The notes under the pieces: generated by a model
What the model was told of the DNA's origin: nothing
Database searches by the model: none
Seen by the model: the letters and a program-made list of their open reading frames with translations, nothing else
Part shown: piece after piece, positions 23,348-33,305 of the stretch
How positions within the stretch are numbered: position 1 is the first letter of the stretch
Layout of the letters: each line of letters opens with the position of its first letter
Translations under genes and position numbers: made by a program
NCBI GenBank assembly: GCA_963853835.1
Contig: OY970829.1
Span: 9,530,446 to 9,594,445, forward strand
DNA length: 64,000 bases
Direction: 5' to 3'
DNA from: Calendula officinalis
Lineage: Eukaryota > Streptophyta > Magnoliopsida > Asterales > Asteraceae

Positions 23348-23658
23348 CTGCCTCCGTTTTAAAATAAGTGATACACTTTCCTCTTTGGGGTGTTTCAAAA
23401 TAAGTGATACACTTTAAAAATTTGCCTTATTTAGTAAAAAAGAGTAGGACCCACTCCACTAACTTTCTCATTTTATAAAGTGAAAAGATTCATTTACCCT
23501 TACTTTTACTTTTAAACATCATAAATTAATATTAATTCAAATATGTGGGACTCATCTTCCGCTAACTATCCAATTTAATCTAATTAACATTCATTATCAT
23601 ATTTTGACTCAAAAAACATGCAACCTCAAGTGTATCACTTATTTTGAAACGGAGGAAG
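23348..23658. mobile_element. Stowaway-like MITE (311 bp)
   Basis: Inverted ends CTGCCTCCGTTTTAAAATAA and the reverse complement of TTATTTTGAAACGGAGGAAG, flanked by TA on both sides (23346-23347 and 23659-23660). The CTCCGT-type ends and TA target are the Tc1/mariner Stowaway pattern. A close relative lies at 38780-39092. Confidence 0.88.
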
Positions 23659-23939
23659 TATTAAAATCGCCCAAGACAACTTTATATTCTCGAATTTATC
23701 TCATACTACACAAATGTACTCGTAATTGTTTTATGTGAATTAATCTCGAATTTAAGTGTAAGTCGACGAACCTGATCCGATCACAACCCGACAAACCCGA
23801 AATCCAATTAACCCGAACCCGACCAACTTGATTTCTTATCGAGTCAGATTTTAGGTTCAAATAATTACTTCAAACCCGGTGAACCCGGTTTAATAAGAGT
23901 CGTCACCCGACGCGATAACCCGATGGACATCCTAATGAC

Positions 23940-24480
23940 TAGGGGTGTTCGTTTGGACGGTTTGGTTTTATCCGAACCAAATAGGTGAAACCATATAAAG
24001 TCCGGTTTTTAAAAGTTCAAACCGAACCGTCCAAACTAATTCGAAAACCAAACAGATCCGAACCAAATAATAATTTGGTTGGTTTGGTTTTATCCATTTA
24101 GTTTTTCTAAAAAAATTTCAAAATGCTACAAAAGTATATAACATAAATAATATTAAGTTCGATATGTACAATTCCAAAATGATAAACGACTTTGTACATA
24201 AAAACAAGTTTAATTCATAACTTGTGACATTTATAATCATATATGCAACAATCTTGACATCAACTTCATCAAAAACTCAAAAAAGATTGGTATATATATT
24301 ACTATTTGGTTTTTTGGACAATCCGGTTTTCACAACGGAAACCAAATCCAATCCGAAAACCAAAATATTAATTTGGTTCAAGTCCAAACCGATCTAAAAA
24401 ACCAAATAATCAATCCAAATAGTCCGATCCAAAATGTCCAATTGAACAATCCGGTTATATCCGAATAATGAACACCCCTA
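23940..24480. mobile_element. Non-autonomous hAT-like element (541 bp)
   Basis: Starts TAGGGGTGTTCG and ends GAACACCCCTA, an inverted match, with a perfect 8-bp direct duplication CTAATGAC at 23932-23939 and 24481-24488. The interior has many GGTTTGG/CCAAACC words and no coding sequence. Confidence 0.88.
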
Positions 24481-25967
24481 CTAATGACACAGAGAAGCAA
24501 ACTAGCTCAAACACATTTTAAACAGGTTCTTATATTTTTAGTTTTCTTTATAATAATTCAATAACGTTTTTAACATAAGTATAATACTTCTCTTACTTTT
24601 AAAACGTGTCAGCTTGATGACGAATGTAGCTTCAGCAATTTTAATTGACCGTCGTAAATTTCATTACACACAAGCTGTATTGAAAATATATAGAAAATAT
24701 GTTAAATTCTTTGCACTGTCAATTATAAAATCTCAGAGAATTTCGTATATTTTACTTTAAATTCAAGACTATCAACTAGATATAAAATAATTTAATTCTT
24801 AAATGATATCGGTTTACATTTACATTCCCACTTGCCTAGTTATATGATTATGACAATGATAGTCTTTTTTTTAACCTTTATAAATTATAATATTTGTTTT
24901 ACTAGTTTATAATTCGTGAAAATTTACAGGTTATTTTAATTTTAATGAGTCTTTATATTATAAATGAACAGATTAAATGAATCTAAAATAAAAAAAACTA
25001 AATATATATTAAATTTTATGACTTTATCTAGATTTTGATAATAAATTGTTAGCCAACAATTATTAAATTTGTCAAAGTCAATTACTATATTACTCCATAT
25101 TTTATGATACATGACTACATAACGAGTTGACACCTGGAATAACAAAAATGTCAAAAAAAAGTATTCATTTTATTAACATTTATCAATTAAACACATAGGT
25201 CTCGTATAATGTTAAAGTAAAAATAAAGGAGCTTTTGCCAGATTAATAAGGGCGGTAAGAGACGGTTCTTATCTAAAACTCAAAAAGAAACTTTGGTTTT
25301 TGAAAATAACAATCTGTTTGGTTTCAATTTTTTAATTTTTTCTCAATAAATCGTTCATTTTAGGTTTTTTATTTTCCTTTAAATTTAGAGGTACTGGTAT
25401 AAGGTGTTGCCCATAATTTATAGGTTATGGGTTAAGTTCAATACTAACATTGATGAGTAGATTATGTTTCGTCGTTTAAGAAAAAAAAAAGTGTTGTAAC
25501 ATATGATCTATAAAAACATATTAAGATGTTGAAAACCGAAACGATTTCATTATTTCCATCATGGTCAAATATTAGAATAAAAATTACTCATGTTTGAATC
25601 ACTCTTATTATCAAAGGAACAGAAATATAATTAAATATATACTAGTAAAAGAAATAGCTTAAACAGTATGTAATATTTAAACTAATAAAACAACTTAATA
25701 AACGTTTGTTACAACAAATCATACGAACCAAATTTCAAAAAACACACGTCTTTTAACTTGTTTATTTTCTTTACTTTAAACAAAAACAATATTTAAATTA
25801 TTATCTGATTCATTTCTCTGAACCAACCTGCATATTTTAAAATACGTGACATAGTTTTAACTCATTAACAATATAATACGAAGTACTAATGTTCCAAGCA
25901 TTCATACTTTACAATTTATTGTTTAAGTTTAAGGTTAAGCAGTTGTGTTGGAGCAAAACACAGATCA

Positions 25968-26212
25968 ACTTATTACTGATGCTGCAGTTAGTACTGACAT
26001 ACTTAGTACTGATGGGGCAGAACATGTTACTACTGGAGAAGTTGATACTGATGATACTATAACTAAGTTACTACTGATCATGCAAAGATTGAAGATACTA
26101 CTGATCTTAGTAGTTACTACTGACGATAGTTTCTGGACTTACTACTGATCACCAAGTTTACTACTGATGTTACATATTTACTACTGGTGATGAGTTTTAC
26201 TACTGATACGCG
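25968..26212 (+). promoter_or_regulatory. TACTACTG(G/A)T motif cluster in U3 of element A
   Basis: Eight copies of ACTACTG, mostly as TTACTACTGAT or TTACTACTGGT, plus four single TACTGA words, occupy about 245 bp. The cluster ends about 135 bp upstream of the LTR TATA box. The same motif clusters before the ORF3 promoter at 32809-33070. Regulatory function is inferred from placement. Confidence 0.7.
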
Positions 26213-26345
26213 TTTTTTGAAGAAAATCAAGTCCGAGATCTTCGTAGAGATAGTTATAGAATGTAAAATCAATGTATATTTTTATTATTCAATGTAAATC
26301 AAATCCTAGAATAACTAGGGTAAATAGTTTAGCTTCAAGGACTAT

Positions 26346-26354
26346 TATAAATAG
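26346..26354 (+). promoter_or_regulatory. LTR TATA box of element A
   Basis: TATAAATAG, preceded by ACTAT. The same sequence is found in the LTRs of B (42726-42734) and C (54717-54709, minus), supporting it as the core promoter. Confidence 0.75.
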
Positions 26355-26564
26355 TTCCTTACGAATTGTAAACGTATGTGTGTATTGTTAACTTGATAAT
26401 ATACATTGAAGCTTTTTGTGAAACTGTGTTCATAATACTTTGCATGTTATTTACAGTTTATTGTTCTTAATTACATTGATATAGTGTTGATCCGCTGCAA
26501 CTTCTATATTCAATTAGATCTAAGGTGTTTATTAACTTGTCTATAGTTAATCGATCCTGACAAG

Positions 26565-26576
26565 TGGTATCAGAGC
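26565..26576 (+). other. Primer-binding site of element A
   Basis: TGGTATCAGAGC, complementary to the 3' end of initiator-Met tRNA, two bases after the LTR. Confidence 0.93.
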
Positions 26577-26650
26577 ATATTGGTTCTAGATCTACTATTT
26601 GTTAAGAACAACAAAAAGTTTTAATCTTTAAAACACACATATTGTTAATC

Positions 26651-29218
26651 ATGTCGGATAACAATGAAAGCACTCAGGCCAACAAAATCCCTATTCTCAC
26701 TCCCAATAACTTTGGGATGTGGAAAAATCGTATTAAGCAATACATGCTTATTACAGATTATTCTATGTGGGAAGTTGTCCTTGAAGGAAACAAAACTGGT
26801 CCTGGTCAAGCAAGCAGCTCTGCAACTGAGGCAGACAAACTTAAGTGTGAGAAGGAAAAGAAGGACAAGGGAATCGAACTCAAAACTCTAAGCACTCTCC
26901 TACTGGCCATTCCTAATGACTATCAACATCTCTTTGTTGAGTATGATGATGCAAAGATACTATGGGAAGCACTAGAGAAGAGATTCGTTGGAACCAAGAG
27001 CACCAAGAGGAACATGAAGTCTGTTCTCAAACAAGACTTTGAAAACTTCAAAGGAAAACCCAATGAAACACTCACTCAAGTGTTTGACAGATTCAACAAA
27101 TTAATTGGTGAACTTAACCAGGTTGGGGTTAAGATGGATCAAGAAGATGTCAACATGAAGTTCCTAAGGTCTCTTAGTGAAGAATGAGCCATGTACACAG
27201 TGGTATATAGACAGAGAGATGCACTAGAAGAAAAGGAGTTGGATGAACTATACAATGATCTCAGAGTATTTGAAACTGAGGTAAACCAAAAGAACCCTTC
27301 TATTTCTTCTAATAATGCTGCATTTGTCTCTAGCACAGGTCAAGGTCAGGAAACCTTCACAGGAAAGGCTGCAGATTCTGAGGATGCTGCAAGAGAATCC
27401 TTCTTCACTAGTCATGTGCATACTGCATTGATTAGTGATGACTTGGAACAATTGAATCCAGATGATCTTGAGGAGATGGATCTTAAATGGCAGATGGCTA
27501 TGCTAAGCCTAAGGACAAAAAGATTCTTAAAAAGAACTGGTAGGACAAGCCTCAACTTCAACAAAGGTGACAAAGCTGGATTTGACAAAACTAAAATCAA
27601 ATGTTACAACTGTAACAACCTTGGTCACTTTGCAAAAGAATGTCCTCAGCCAGACAAAAGATCAAAATCAACTGCCCTTGTTTCACAACAAGGACAAGGA
27701 TATGACTGGAGCTTCCAAGCAGAAGAGCATGCTCAAAATCAAGCTCTCATGGCCTTTACTGACAACAAAACTGAGGTAAAACCTAAACCTTGTACTTCTG
27801 AATGTGCTAAAATTGTTAAAAACTTAGAAAAAGAAAACACTAAATTAAATGAAGATTTAGCAAAAGCAGTCAGAAGAAATCATGAGTTTGATAGTGTGAT
27901 TGCTGATCAAGAACATCAAATAAAGGTGTACAAGATGATTGATCAACGGATCAAGGAAGAATTGCTTCAGGCTGTGGATGAGAAAGAGTTTTATGAAACA
28001 AAAAATAAAGAATTAACAAGTAAATTAGAAGAATGTCAGCTTGAAATTGAACAAAATAAATTAACAATTAAAAAGTTTGAAAGAAGCACTAAAATTCTTG
28101 ATGAATTAACTAATAATCAAACTACAGAAAAGGTTGTTCATGGGGTGGGATATCATGCTGTACCACCTCCACATAAATTCATTCCTCCACTGAAAAACAG
28201 TTCAGAAAGAATAATTAATGAATTAAAAACTGACAATCAAACTGAATCTAATACTGAAACATCTGAATCAAATGATTCTTCTGATGATGAGCAATCAATT
28301 GAATTTACAATATCTCAAACTGATTCACCAAAATCAATTGATACAAGTTTTCACACAGCTCAAAGTCCAAATGACTCTCCCAAATATGATGCAGAAAATA
28401 TACCTAAAATTCTAAAAAGGGGAAATCAAAGAAACAGAAATCAACTTTTAGAACAAAGAAAAACTATCAAGGCTAAAGATAATAAATTAAAATGTATTAT
28501 TTGCAACAAAGTAAACCATTTAGCAAAGGATTGTCACTTCAATCCAATAAACTGCAAAGAATTAAAAGAATTTAAAATCTTTAAAGAAAAAGCAAAAACT
28601 CAAAAGTTAAAAGATACTACTGGTCCTTCAGTAGTAAATAAAATCAAAACTCCAATTGCTGAAACTCCAAAATTTGGAAGAAGTGCACCAAGATTTGTGC
28701 AAAACAGAAGAGTTGGAAGCCCAAAGAACAGCAATTACTTCAAGAACAATGGAAAATCCACTCAAAATAAACAATATTTTAAATTTTCCAACACCAGTAG
28801 AAACTTTAACAACTTTACTACTGGTGTTAACCCTTATTATAATGCTGTATGTTACCAATACAAGAATACTACTGGTAAAAACCCTAATTTCAAAAATACT
28901 ACTGCTCCCAAAACAACTTTCAAAAATACTACTGGTGTCAACCCTAAAAACACTACTGGTCATTCTAAACATGGTAAGTACCCAAATACTACTGGTCCAT
29001 CAGTAGTAAAGTATTCAAAAGCAAAACATCACGGGTATAAACCAAGATCAGTAGGAAATTCTCCCACCAGTAATACTTTCAAAAGAGCAGTAGTAAAACA
29101 AAACACCAGTACTAAACAAGTATGGGTACCAAAAAGGTTTAAAGATAAAACTCCCAAAGCTTATTTCTCAAAGGATGAACCCAAGACATATAAAGCTTGG
29201 GTTCCCAAACTTAACTAA
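26651..29218 (+). pseudogene. gag: Copia element A gag, one nonsense codon
   Basis: Start ATG at 26651 (MSDNNESTQANKIP); 855 codons to TAA at 29216. Codon 179 is TGA (27185-27187), where element B reads TGG, so one G-to-A change removes a Trp. Downstream the frame is the same and open. The N-terminal 180 residues are the Copia-type capsid domain (NNFGMWKNRIKQYM, ETLTQVFDRFNKLIGEL). Zinc knuckles: CYNCNNLGHFAKEC at about residue 318 and the degenerate CIICNKVNHLAKDC at about 615. Between them lies a charged, probably coiled-coil stretch. Residues about 655-820 repeat NTTG, encoded by the ACTACTGGT motif. The C-terminus has two WVPK repeats. Gag builds the virus-like particle in the cytoplasm. 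The TGA could be read through, but decay is simpler. Confidence 0.9.
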
Positions 29219-29238
29219 TCCTTTACTCTCTTGTGCAG
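29120..29238 (+). other. Candidate 119-nt intron at the gag-pol junction of element A
   Basis: Donor CAA|GTATGG lies in the gag frame (phase 0). A branch-point-like AACTAA contains the gag stop codon. A pyrimidine-rich run and CAG end at 29238, where the pol frame continues with AGC (phase 0). Splicing would remove the stop and correct the frame offset. Element B has the same arrangement with the same 119-nt length. This is prediction only. Confidence 0.45.
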
Positions 29239-32200
29239 AGCATTCAGATCCCAGAAGAAGGAAGAACATGGCATATTGATAGTGGATGCTCAAGGCACAT
29301 GACTGGAAATCTGCAAATTCTTAAAGATTTCAAGTCATTTGATGAAGGATATGTGACATTTGGTGAGAATCCCCAAGGAGGTAAGATTACAGGTAAAGGT
29401 ACTGTTACTAATGGCAAAATTACCTTTGATGATGTATTTTATGTAGCTGAACTAAAATACAATCTTGTCAGTGTGTCTCAAGTATGTGATAAAAAGAATA
29501 AAATTCTTTTCACAGACATTGAGTGCATCATTCTTTCTCCTGACTTTGTTTTAGATGAAAAATATGTTGTTTTAAGAACTCCAAGGAGAAACAATGTGTA
29601 TTGCCTAGATATAGGGGGAGAACTCATTTCTACAAATGAGGTCAACTGTTTTATATCCAAGGCAAACACTACTGAATCAGAACTATGGCATAGAAGGATG
29701 TGTCACACAAATTTTAAAAACATGAATAATTTAGTAAAAAGAAATCTGGTCATTGGACTACCTCAAAAACAATTCATGTGTGATCATCATTGTGTTGCAT
29801 GCCTAAAAGGTAAACAACACAAGACTTCTCATAAGTCCAAAACTGTGAACTCTATTTCTGTTCCTTTACAGCTCTTACATATGGACCTTTTTGGACCTAC
29901 AAATGTAATGAGTATTGGAAAGAAACAATATTGTCTTGTTATTACTGATGACTTTTCCAGATATACATGGGTTTTCTTTCTCAGGACAAAGGATGAAACA
30001 AGTGAACTCATAAAGAATTTAATTGTCAAACTGGAGAACACATCTGATCAAAAAGTTAAAGCCATAAGATGTGATAATGGCACAGAATTTAAAAATGCTA
30101 ACTTAATTAACTTTTGTGATCTTAAAGGTATTGACAGGCAATACAGCTCACCTAGAACTCCACAACAAAATGGTGTAGTTGAAAGAAGAAATAGAACCAT
30201 CATTGAAGCAGCAAGGTCAATGCTTGCAGACTCAAAATTACCAATTACTTTTTGGGCAGAAGCTGTTAATACTGCTTGTTATGTTCAAAACAGAGTATTA
30301 ATAGTGAAGCCACATTTTAAAACACCATATGAACTTTTTAACAAAAGAAAACCCTCTATAAGCTTTTTAAAATCATTTGGTTGTCCTTGTACTATTTTGA
30401 TTACAAGAGAACAAATTGGTAAGTTTGACTACAAATCTGATGATGGAATTTTTGTGGGATACTCTACTCAAAGCAAATCATACAGAGTATTCAACAAAAG
30501 ACTAAGGATAATTGAAGAAAGCATCAATGTATCCTTTAATGCAAATGTACCTAATGAACAAGGAAACAGTCCAGATTGGCTATTTGACATAGACAATCTA
30601 ACCAAATCCTTTAATTCTAACATGAATTTCAATGCAGGTAATTCAAATTGTCACAATCAAAAGGAAGGAACATCATCAGTTAATACTGGTCAAGAGGAGA
30701 TGAGATACATTGTAGTTAATACTGCTCCAATAGTTAATACTGATGTCAGTAATAACTCAAGTTCTGGAACCAGTAGTAACTCTGAGAATGAGGACAGTAG
30801 TAATTCAAATACTACTGATACCAGTAATAGTACTCAAAATACTACTGGTCCCCACAATAACCTAAATTCTCAAGATACTACTGATACCAGTAACAACAAC
30901 AACACTACTGATCTCAATGAAGATGATAGCAGTAGTAACTCTGACCAAGATGATGATGAACCAAATATCAATGACAATGAAGGATCTCTAGAAGAACAAC
31001 TACCTGAGACAAATGAGTCCAATCTTGAAAATCAACTAGTGGTTGATAAAGCTACAACTACAAGGACTCAGAAGAACCATCCATTAGACCTTGTTCTAAG
31101 TGATGTTAACTCACCACTACAAACAAGAAGCAAATTAAACAAAAGCTTAACTGCAAATATGTGTAATATAAGTTTAATTGCTAATGAATGTATGTTTGAA
31201 TGCTTTCTATCTCAGGATGAACCAAAGAAGATCCAACAAGCAATGAAGGACTCAAACTGGATTGAGGCAATGCAAGAGGAACTCCTTCAATTTAAATTAC
31301 AAGATGTTTGGACACTTGTACCTCTACCCAAAGGAAAAAGAGCCATTGGAACAAGATGGATCTTCAGAAACAAGAAAGATGAAAGAGGTATAGTGATCAA
31401 TAACAAAGCCAGACTTGTAGCCCAAGGATACACTCAAGAAGAAGGAATAGACTATGATGAAGTATATGCTCCTGTTGCTAGAATTGAAGCCATAAGAATA
31501 TTTCTAGCATATGCTTCATTCAAGAAGTTCAAAGTCTATCAAATGGATGTTAAGAGTGCATTCTTATATGTGAAGATTGAAGAAGAGGTCTATGTATGCC
31601 AACCTCCAGGTTTTGAAGATCCAAAACATGGTGACTATGTGTTCAAATTGGATAAAGCTCTATATGGCCTACATCAGGCACCAAGAGCATGGTATGACAC
31701 ATTATCATCATACCTATTGAAGAACAACTTCAAAAGAGGATCCATTGATAAAACTTTGTTTACAAAGAAAGTCAAATATGATATTCTACTGGTACAAATC
31801 TATGTAGATGATATCATCTTTGGTTCAACCAATGATTTACTATGCAAAGAATTTGAAGAACTGATGCAAATTAAATTCAAGATGAGCTCTATGGGTCCAA
31901 TGAACTTCTTCCTTGGACTCCAAGTCAATCAAAGAACAGATGGCATCTTGATAAATCAATCAAAATATGTCAAAGACATCTTGGAAAAGTTTGATTTGAA
32001 AGACAGTAAAAGTGCTAGTACACCAATGGAAATACACAAACACCTACATCCTGATGTTGAGGGGGAGGATGTAGATGAACACTTATATAGATCAATGATA
32101 GGCTCTTTGATGTACTTAACTGCATCAAGACCTGACATTATGTATAGTGTTTGTGTGTGTGCAAGATATCAAGCAAGACCCAAAGAACTACACTTGCAGG

Positions 32201-32745
32201 CTGTTAAAAGAATATTCAGATACTTGAAAGGCAAACCATCACTAGGTCTATGGTATCCACATGATTCACCCTTTGAACTCATAGCCTACACAGATAGTGA
32301 CTATGGAGGTGAATGTCAAGATAGAAAGTCCACTACTGGTGGATGTCAATTCTTTGGATCAAGACTGGTGTCATGGCAATGTAAGAAGCAAACAAATGTA
32401 TCAACATCAACTGCTGAAGCAGAATATGTAGCTGCATCTGCTTGTTGTGCTCAAGTACTATGGATTCAAAACCAGCTTCTAGACTTTGGTATCTCTATCC
32501 TTAAAACTCCAATTTTTATTGATAATCAAAGTGCTATTAGTATTGTGAACAATCCAGTAAAACACTCAAAAACTAAACACATTGAAATAAGATTTCATTT
32601 TATAAGAGATTGTAATGAAAAGAAATTAATCAAAGTAGTTAAAATCCATACTGATGATCAATTAGCAGATCGTTTTACAAAAGCATTTGATGTAGGAAGA
32701 TTCAACTTCTTGGTTAGCAGTATTGGAATGATTTTGATAACTTAA
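29233..32745 (+). CDS. pol: Copia element A polyprotein Pol (protease, integrase, RT, RNase H)
   Basis: One open frame of 1170 codons, offset -1 from gag and without an early ATG, so it must be made by frameshifting or splicing. Protease DSGCSRHMTG at about residue 18. Integrase finger (LWHRRMCHTNF, CVACLKGK) at about 155-200, then core MDLFGP, CDNGTEF and VVERRNRTI at about 220-330. A variable Asn/Thr/Ser linker (about 480-600) is full of ACTACTG motifs. Reverse transcriptase: KARLVAQGYTQEEGIDYDE, QMDVKSAFL, YVDDIIFGS at about 857. RNase H: AYTDSDYGGECQDRKSTTGG, STAEAEYVA, and the DDQLADRFTKA tail. Val replaces a usual Gly in FLYVKIEEE (B has Gly), so activity is uncertain. Confidence 0.93.
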   Translation: MQSIQIPEEGRTWHIDSGCSRHMTGNLQILKDFKSFDEGYVTFGENPQGGKITGKGTVTNGKITFDDVFYVAELKYNLVSVSQVCDKKNKILFTDIECIILSPDFVLDEKYVVLRTPRRNNVYCLDIGGELISTNEVNCFISKANTTESELWHRRMCHTNFKNMNNLVKRNLVIGLPQKQFMCDHHCVACLKGKQHKTSHKSKTVNSISVPLQLLHMDLFGPTNVMSIGKKQYCLVITDDFSRYTWVFFLRTKDETSELIKNLIVKLENTSDQKVKAIRCDNGTEFKNANLINFCDLKGIDRQYSSPRTPQQNGVVERRNRTIIEAARSMLADSKLPITFWAEAVNTACYVQNRVLIVKPHFKTPYELFNKRKPSISFLKSFGCPCTILITREQIGKFDYKSDDGIFVGYSTQSKSYRVFNKRLRIIEESINVSFNANVPNEQGNSPDWLFDIDNLTKSFNSNMNFNAGNSNCHNQKEGTSSVNTGQEEMRYIVVNTAPIVNTDVSNNSSSGTSSNSENEDSSNSNTTDTSNSTQNTTGPHNNLNSQDTTDTSNNNNTTDLNEDDSSSNSDQDDDEPNINDNEGSLEEQLPETNESNLENQLVVDKATTTRTQKNHPLDLVLSDVNSPLQTRSKLNKSLTANMCNISLIANECMFECFLSQDEPKKIQQAMKDSNWIEAMQEELLQFKLQDVWTLVPLPKGKRAIGTRWIFRNKKDERGIVINNKARLVAQGYTQEEGIDYDEVYAPVARIEAIRIFLAYASFKKFKVYQMDVKSAFLYVKIEEEVYVCQPPGFEDPKHGDYVFKLDKALYGLHQAPRAWYDTLSSYLLKNNFKRGSIDKTLFTKKVKYDILLVQIYVDDIIFGSTNDLLCKEFEELMQIKFKMSSMGPMNFFLGLQVNQRTDGILINQSKYVKDILEKFDLKDSKSASTPMEIHKHLHPDVEGEDVDEHLYRSMIGSLMYLTASRPDIMYSVCVCARYQARPKELHLQAVKRIFRYLKGKPSLGLWYPHDSPFELIAYTDSDYGGECQDRKSTTGGCQFFGSRLVSWQCKKQTNVSTSTAEAEYVAASACCAQVLWIQNQLLDFGISILKTPIFIDNQSAISIVNNPVKHSKTKHIEIRFHFIRDCNEKKLIKVVKIHTDDQLADRFTKAFDVGRFNFLVSSIGMILIT

Positions 32746-32808
32746 AATCTCACTTAAAATCATGTGTAAAGTTATTGTTGTAAAATATTATTTATTTACT
32801 TAAGTGTT

Positions 32809-33070
32809 TTACTACTGGTATATCTGTACTACTGGTATGTAGGCATGTGCACAAAATACTACTGGTAGTTAAATACTACTGGTGTGTATTAGGTCTACAC
32901 AAATACTACTGGTAAGTCAGTACTACTGATGTTCACATATACTACTGGTCGTGTGTGTTAATGGTTACTACTGATGTCTATAGTTACTACTGATGTCAAA
33001 ATCCTTAGTCACTACTGATGTTAGTAGATACTACTGACGTTTTACTACTGATATCTTATTTACTACTGGT
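32809..33070 (+). promoter_or_regulatory. TACTACTG(G/A)T motif cluster upstream of ORF3, element A
   Basis: Thirteen ACTACTG copies in about 262 bp, spaced irregularly at roughly 10-30 bp. The first copies end GGT, the later ones mostly GAT. The sequence between copies is not repeated, so this is a cluster of sites and not a simple tandem repeat. It ends about 100 bp upstream of the TATA box. Confidence 0.75.
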
Positions 33071-33167
33071 CTTTCAGAAACACAATTACCAAACTAACCC
33101 CATGAAACTAACCGTTATGTTATGATTCGAAGGACAATTTAGTAGTTTTGCAGGTGAAATCGAAAGA

Positions 33168-33176
33168 TATAAAAGG
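33168..33176 (+). promoter_or_regulatory. TATA box for ORF3, element A
   Basis: TATAAAAGG in AAAGATATAAAAGGCGG, 130 bp before the ORF3 ATG. It is conserved at 60986-60994 in element B. ORF3 is therefore probably transcribed from its own promoter. Confidence 0.65.
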
Positions 33177-33305
33177 CGGCAGTCGATTAGTTTAGCATTA
33201 TCTTTACTTCGATTCTCTAAATTCTCTCGATAAACCCTAGGTTACGATCAAAAACCCTTCGTCAATAACAAAATTCTCTTCTGTTCTTCACAAAATTCCA
33301 CAAAA

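Larger units (their letters stand above)
22383..25940. other. Intergenic region with two miniature elements, no gene
   Basis: Contains the 3' flank of the F-box/PP2 gene, a Stowaway-like MITE and a hAT-like element, listed separately. The remaining AT-rich sequence shows no coding or RNA-gene signal that I can support. Confidence 0.6.
25946..26562 (+). repeat. 5' LTR of Copia element A
   Basis: Begins TGTTGGAGC and ends CTGACA; 617 bp. U3 carries eight ACTACTG copies between about 25968 and 26212, then a TATA box. It differs from the 3' LTR by three transitions. The open frame 25945-26148 lies wholly in the LTR and is not a gene. Confidence 0.95.
32746..33305 (+). other. Spacer between pol and ORF3 in element A
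   Basis: Non-coding. Holds the TACTACTGGT cluster (32809-33070), a TATA box (33168-33176) and a leader of about 100 bases to the ORF3 ATG. This is the layout of an internal promoter. Confidence 0.7.

Noticed and set aside
25945..26148. Open frame in the LTR of element A (repeated at 36713-36952)
   Set aside because: It lies in U3 and consists mainly of motif-encoded Thr/Leu repeats; it is not conserved in the element B LTR.
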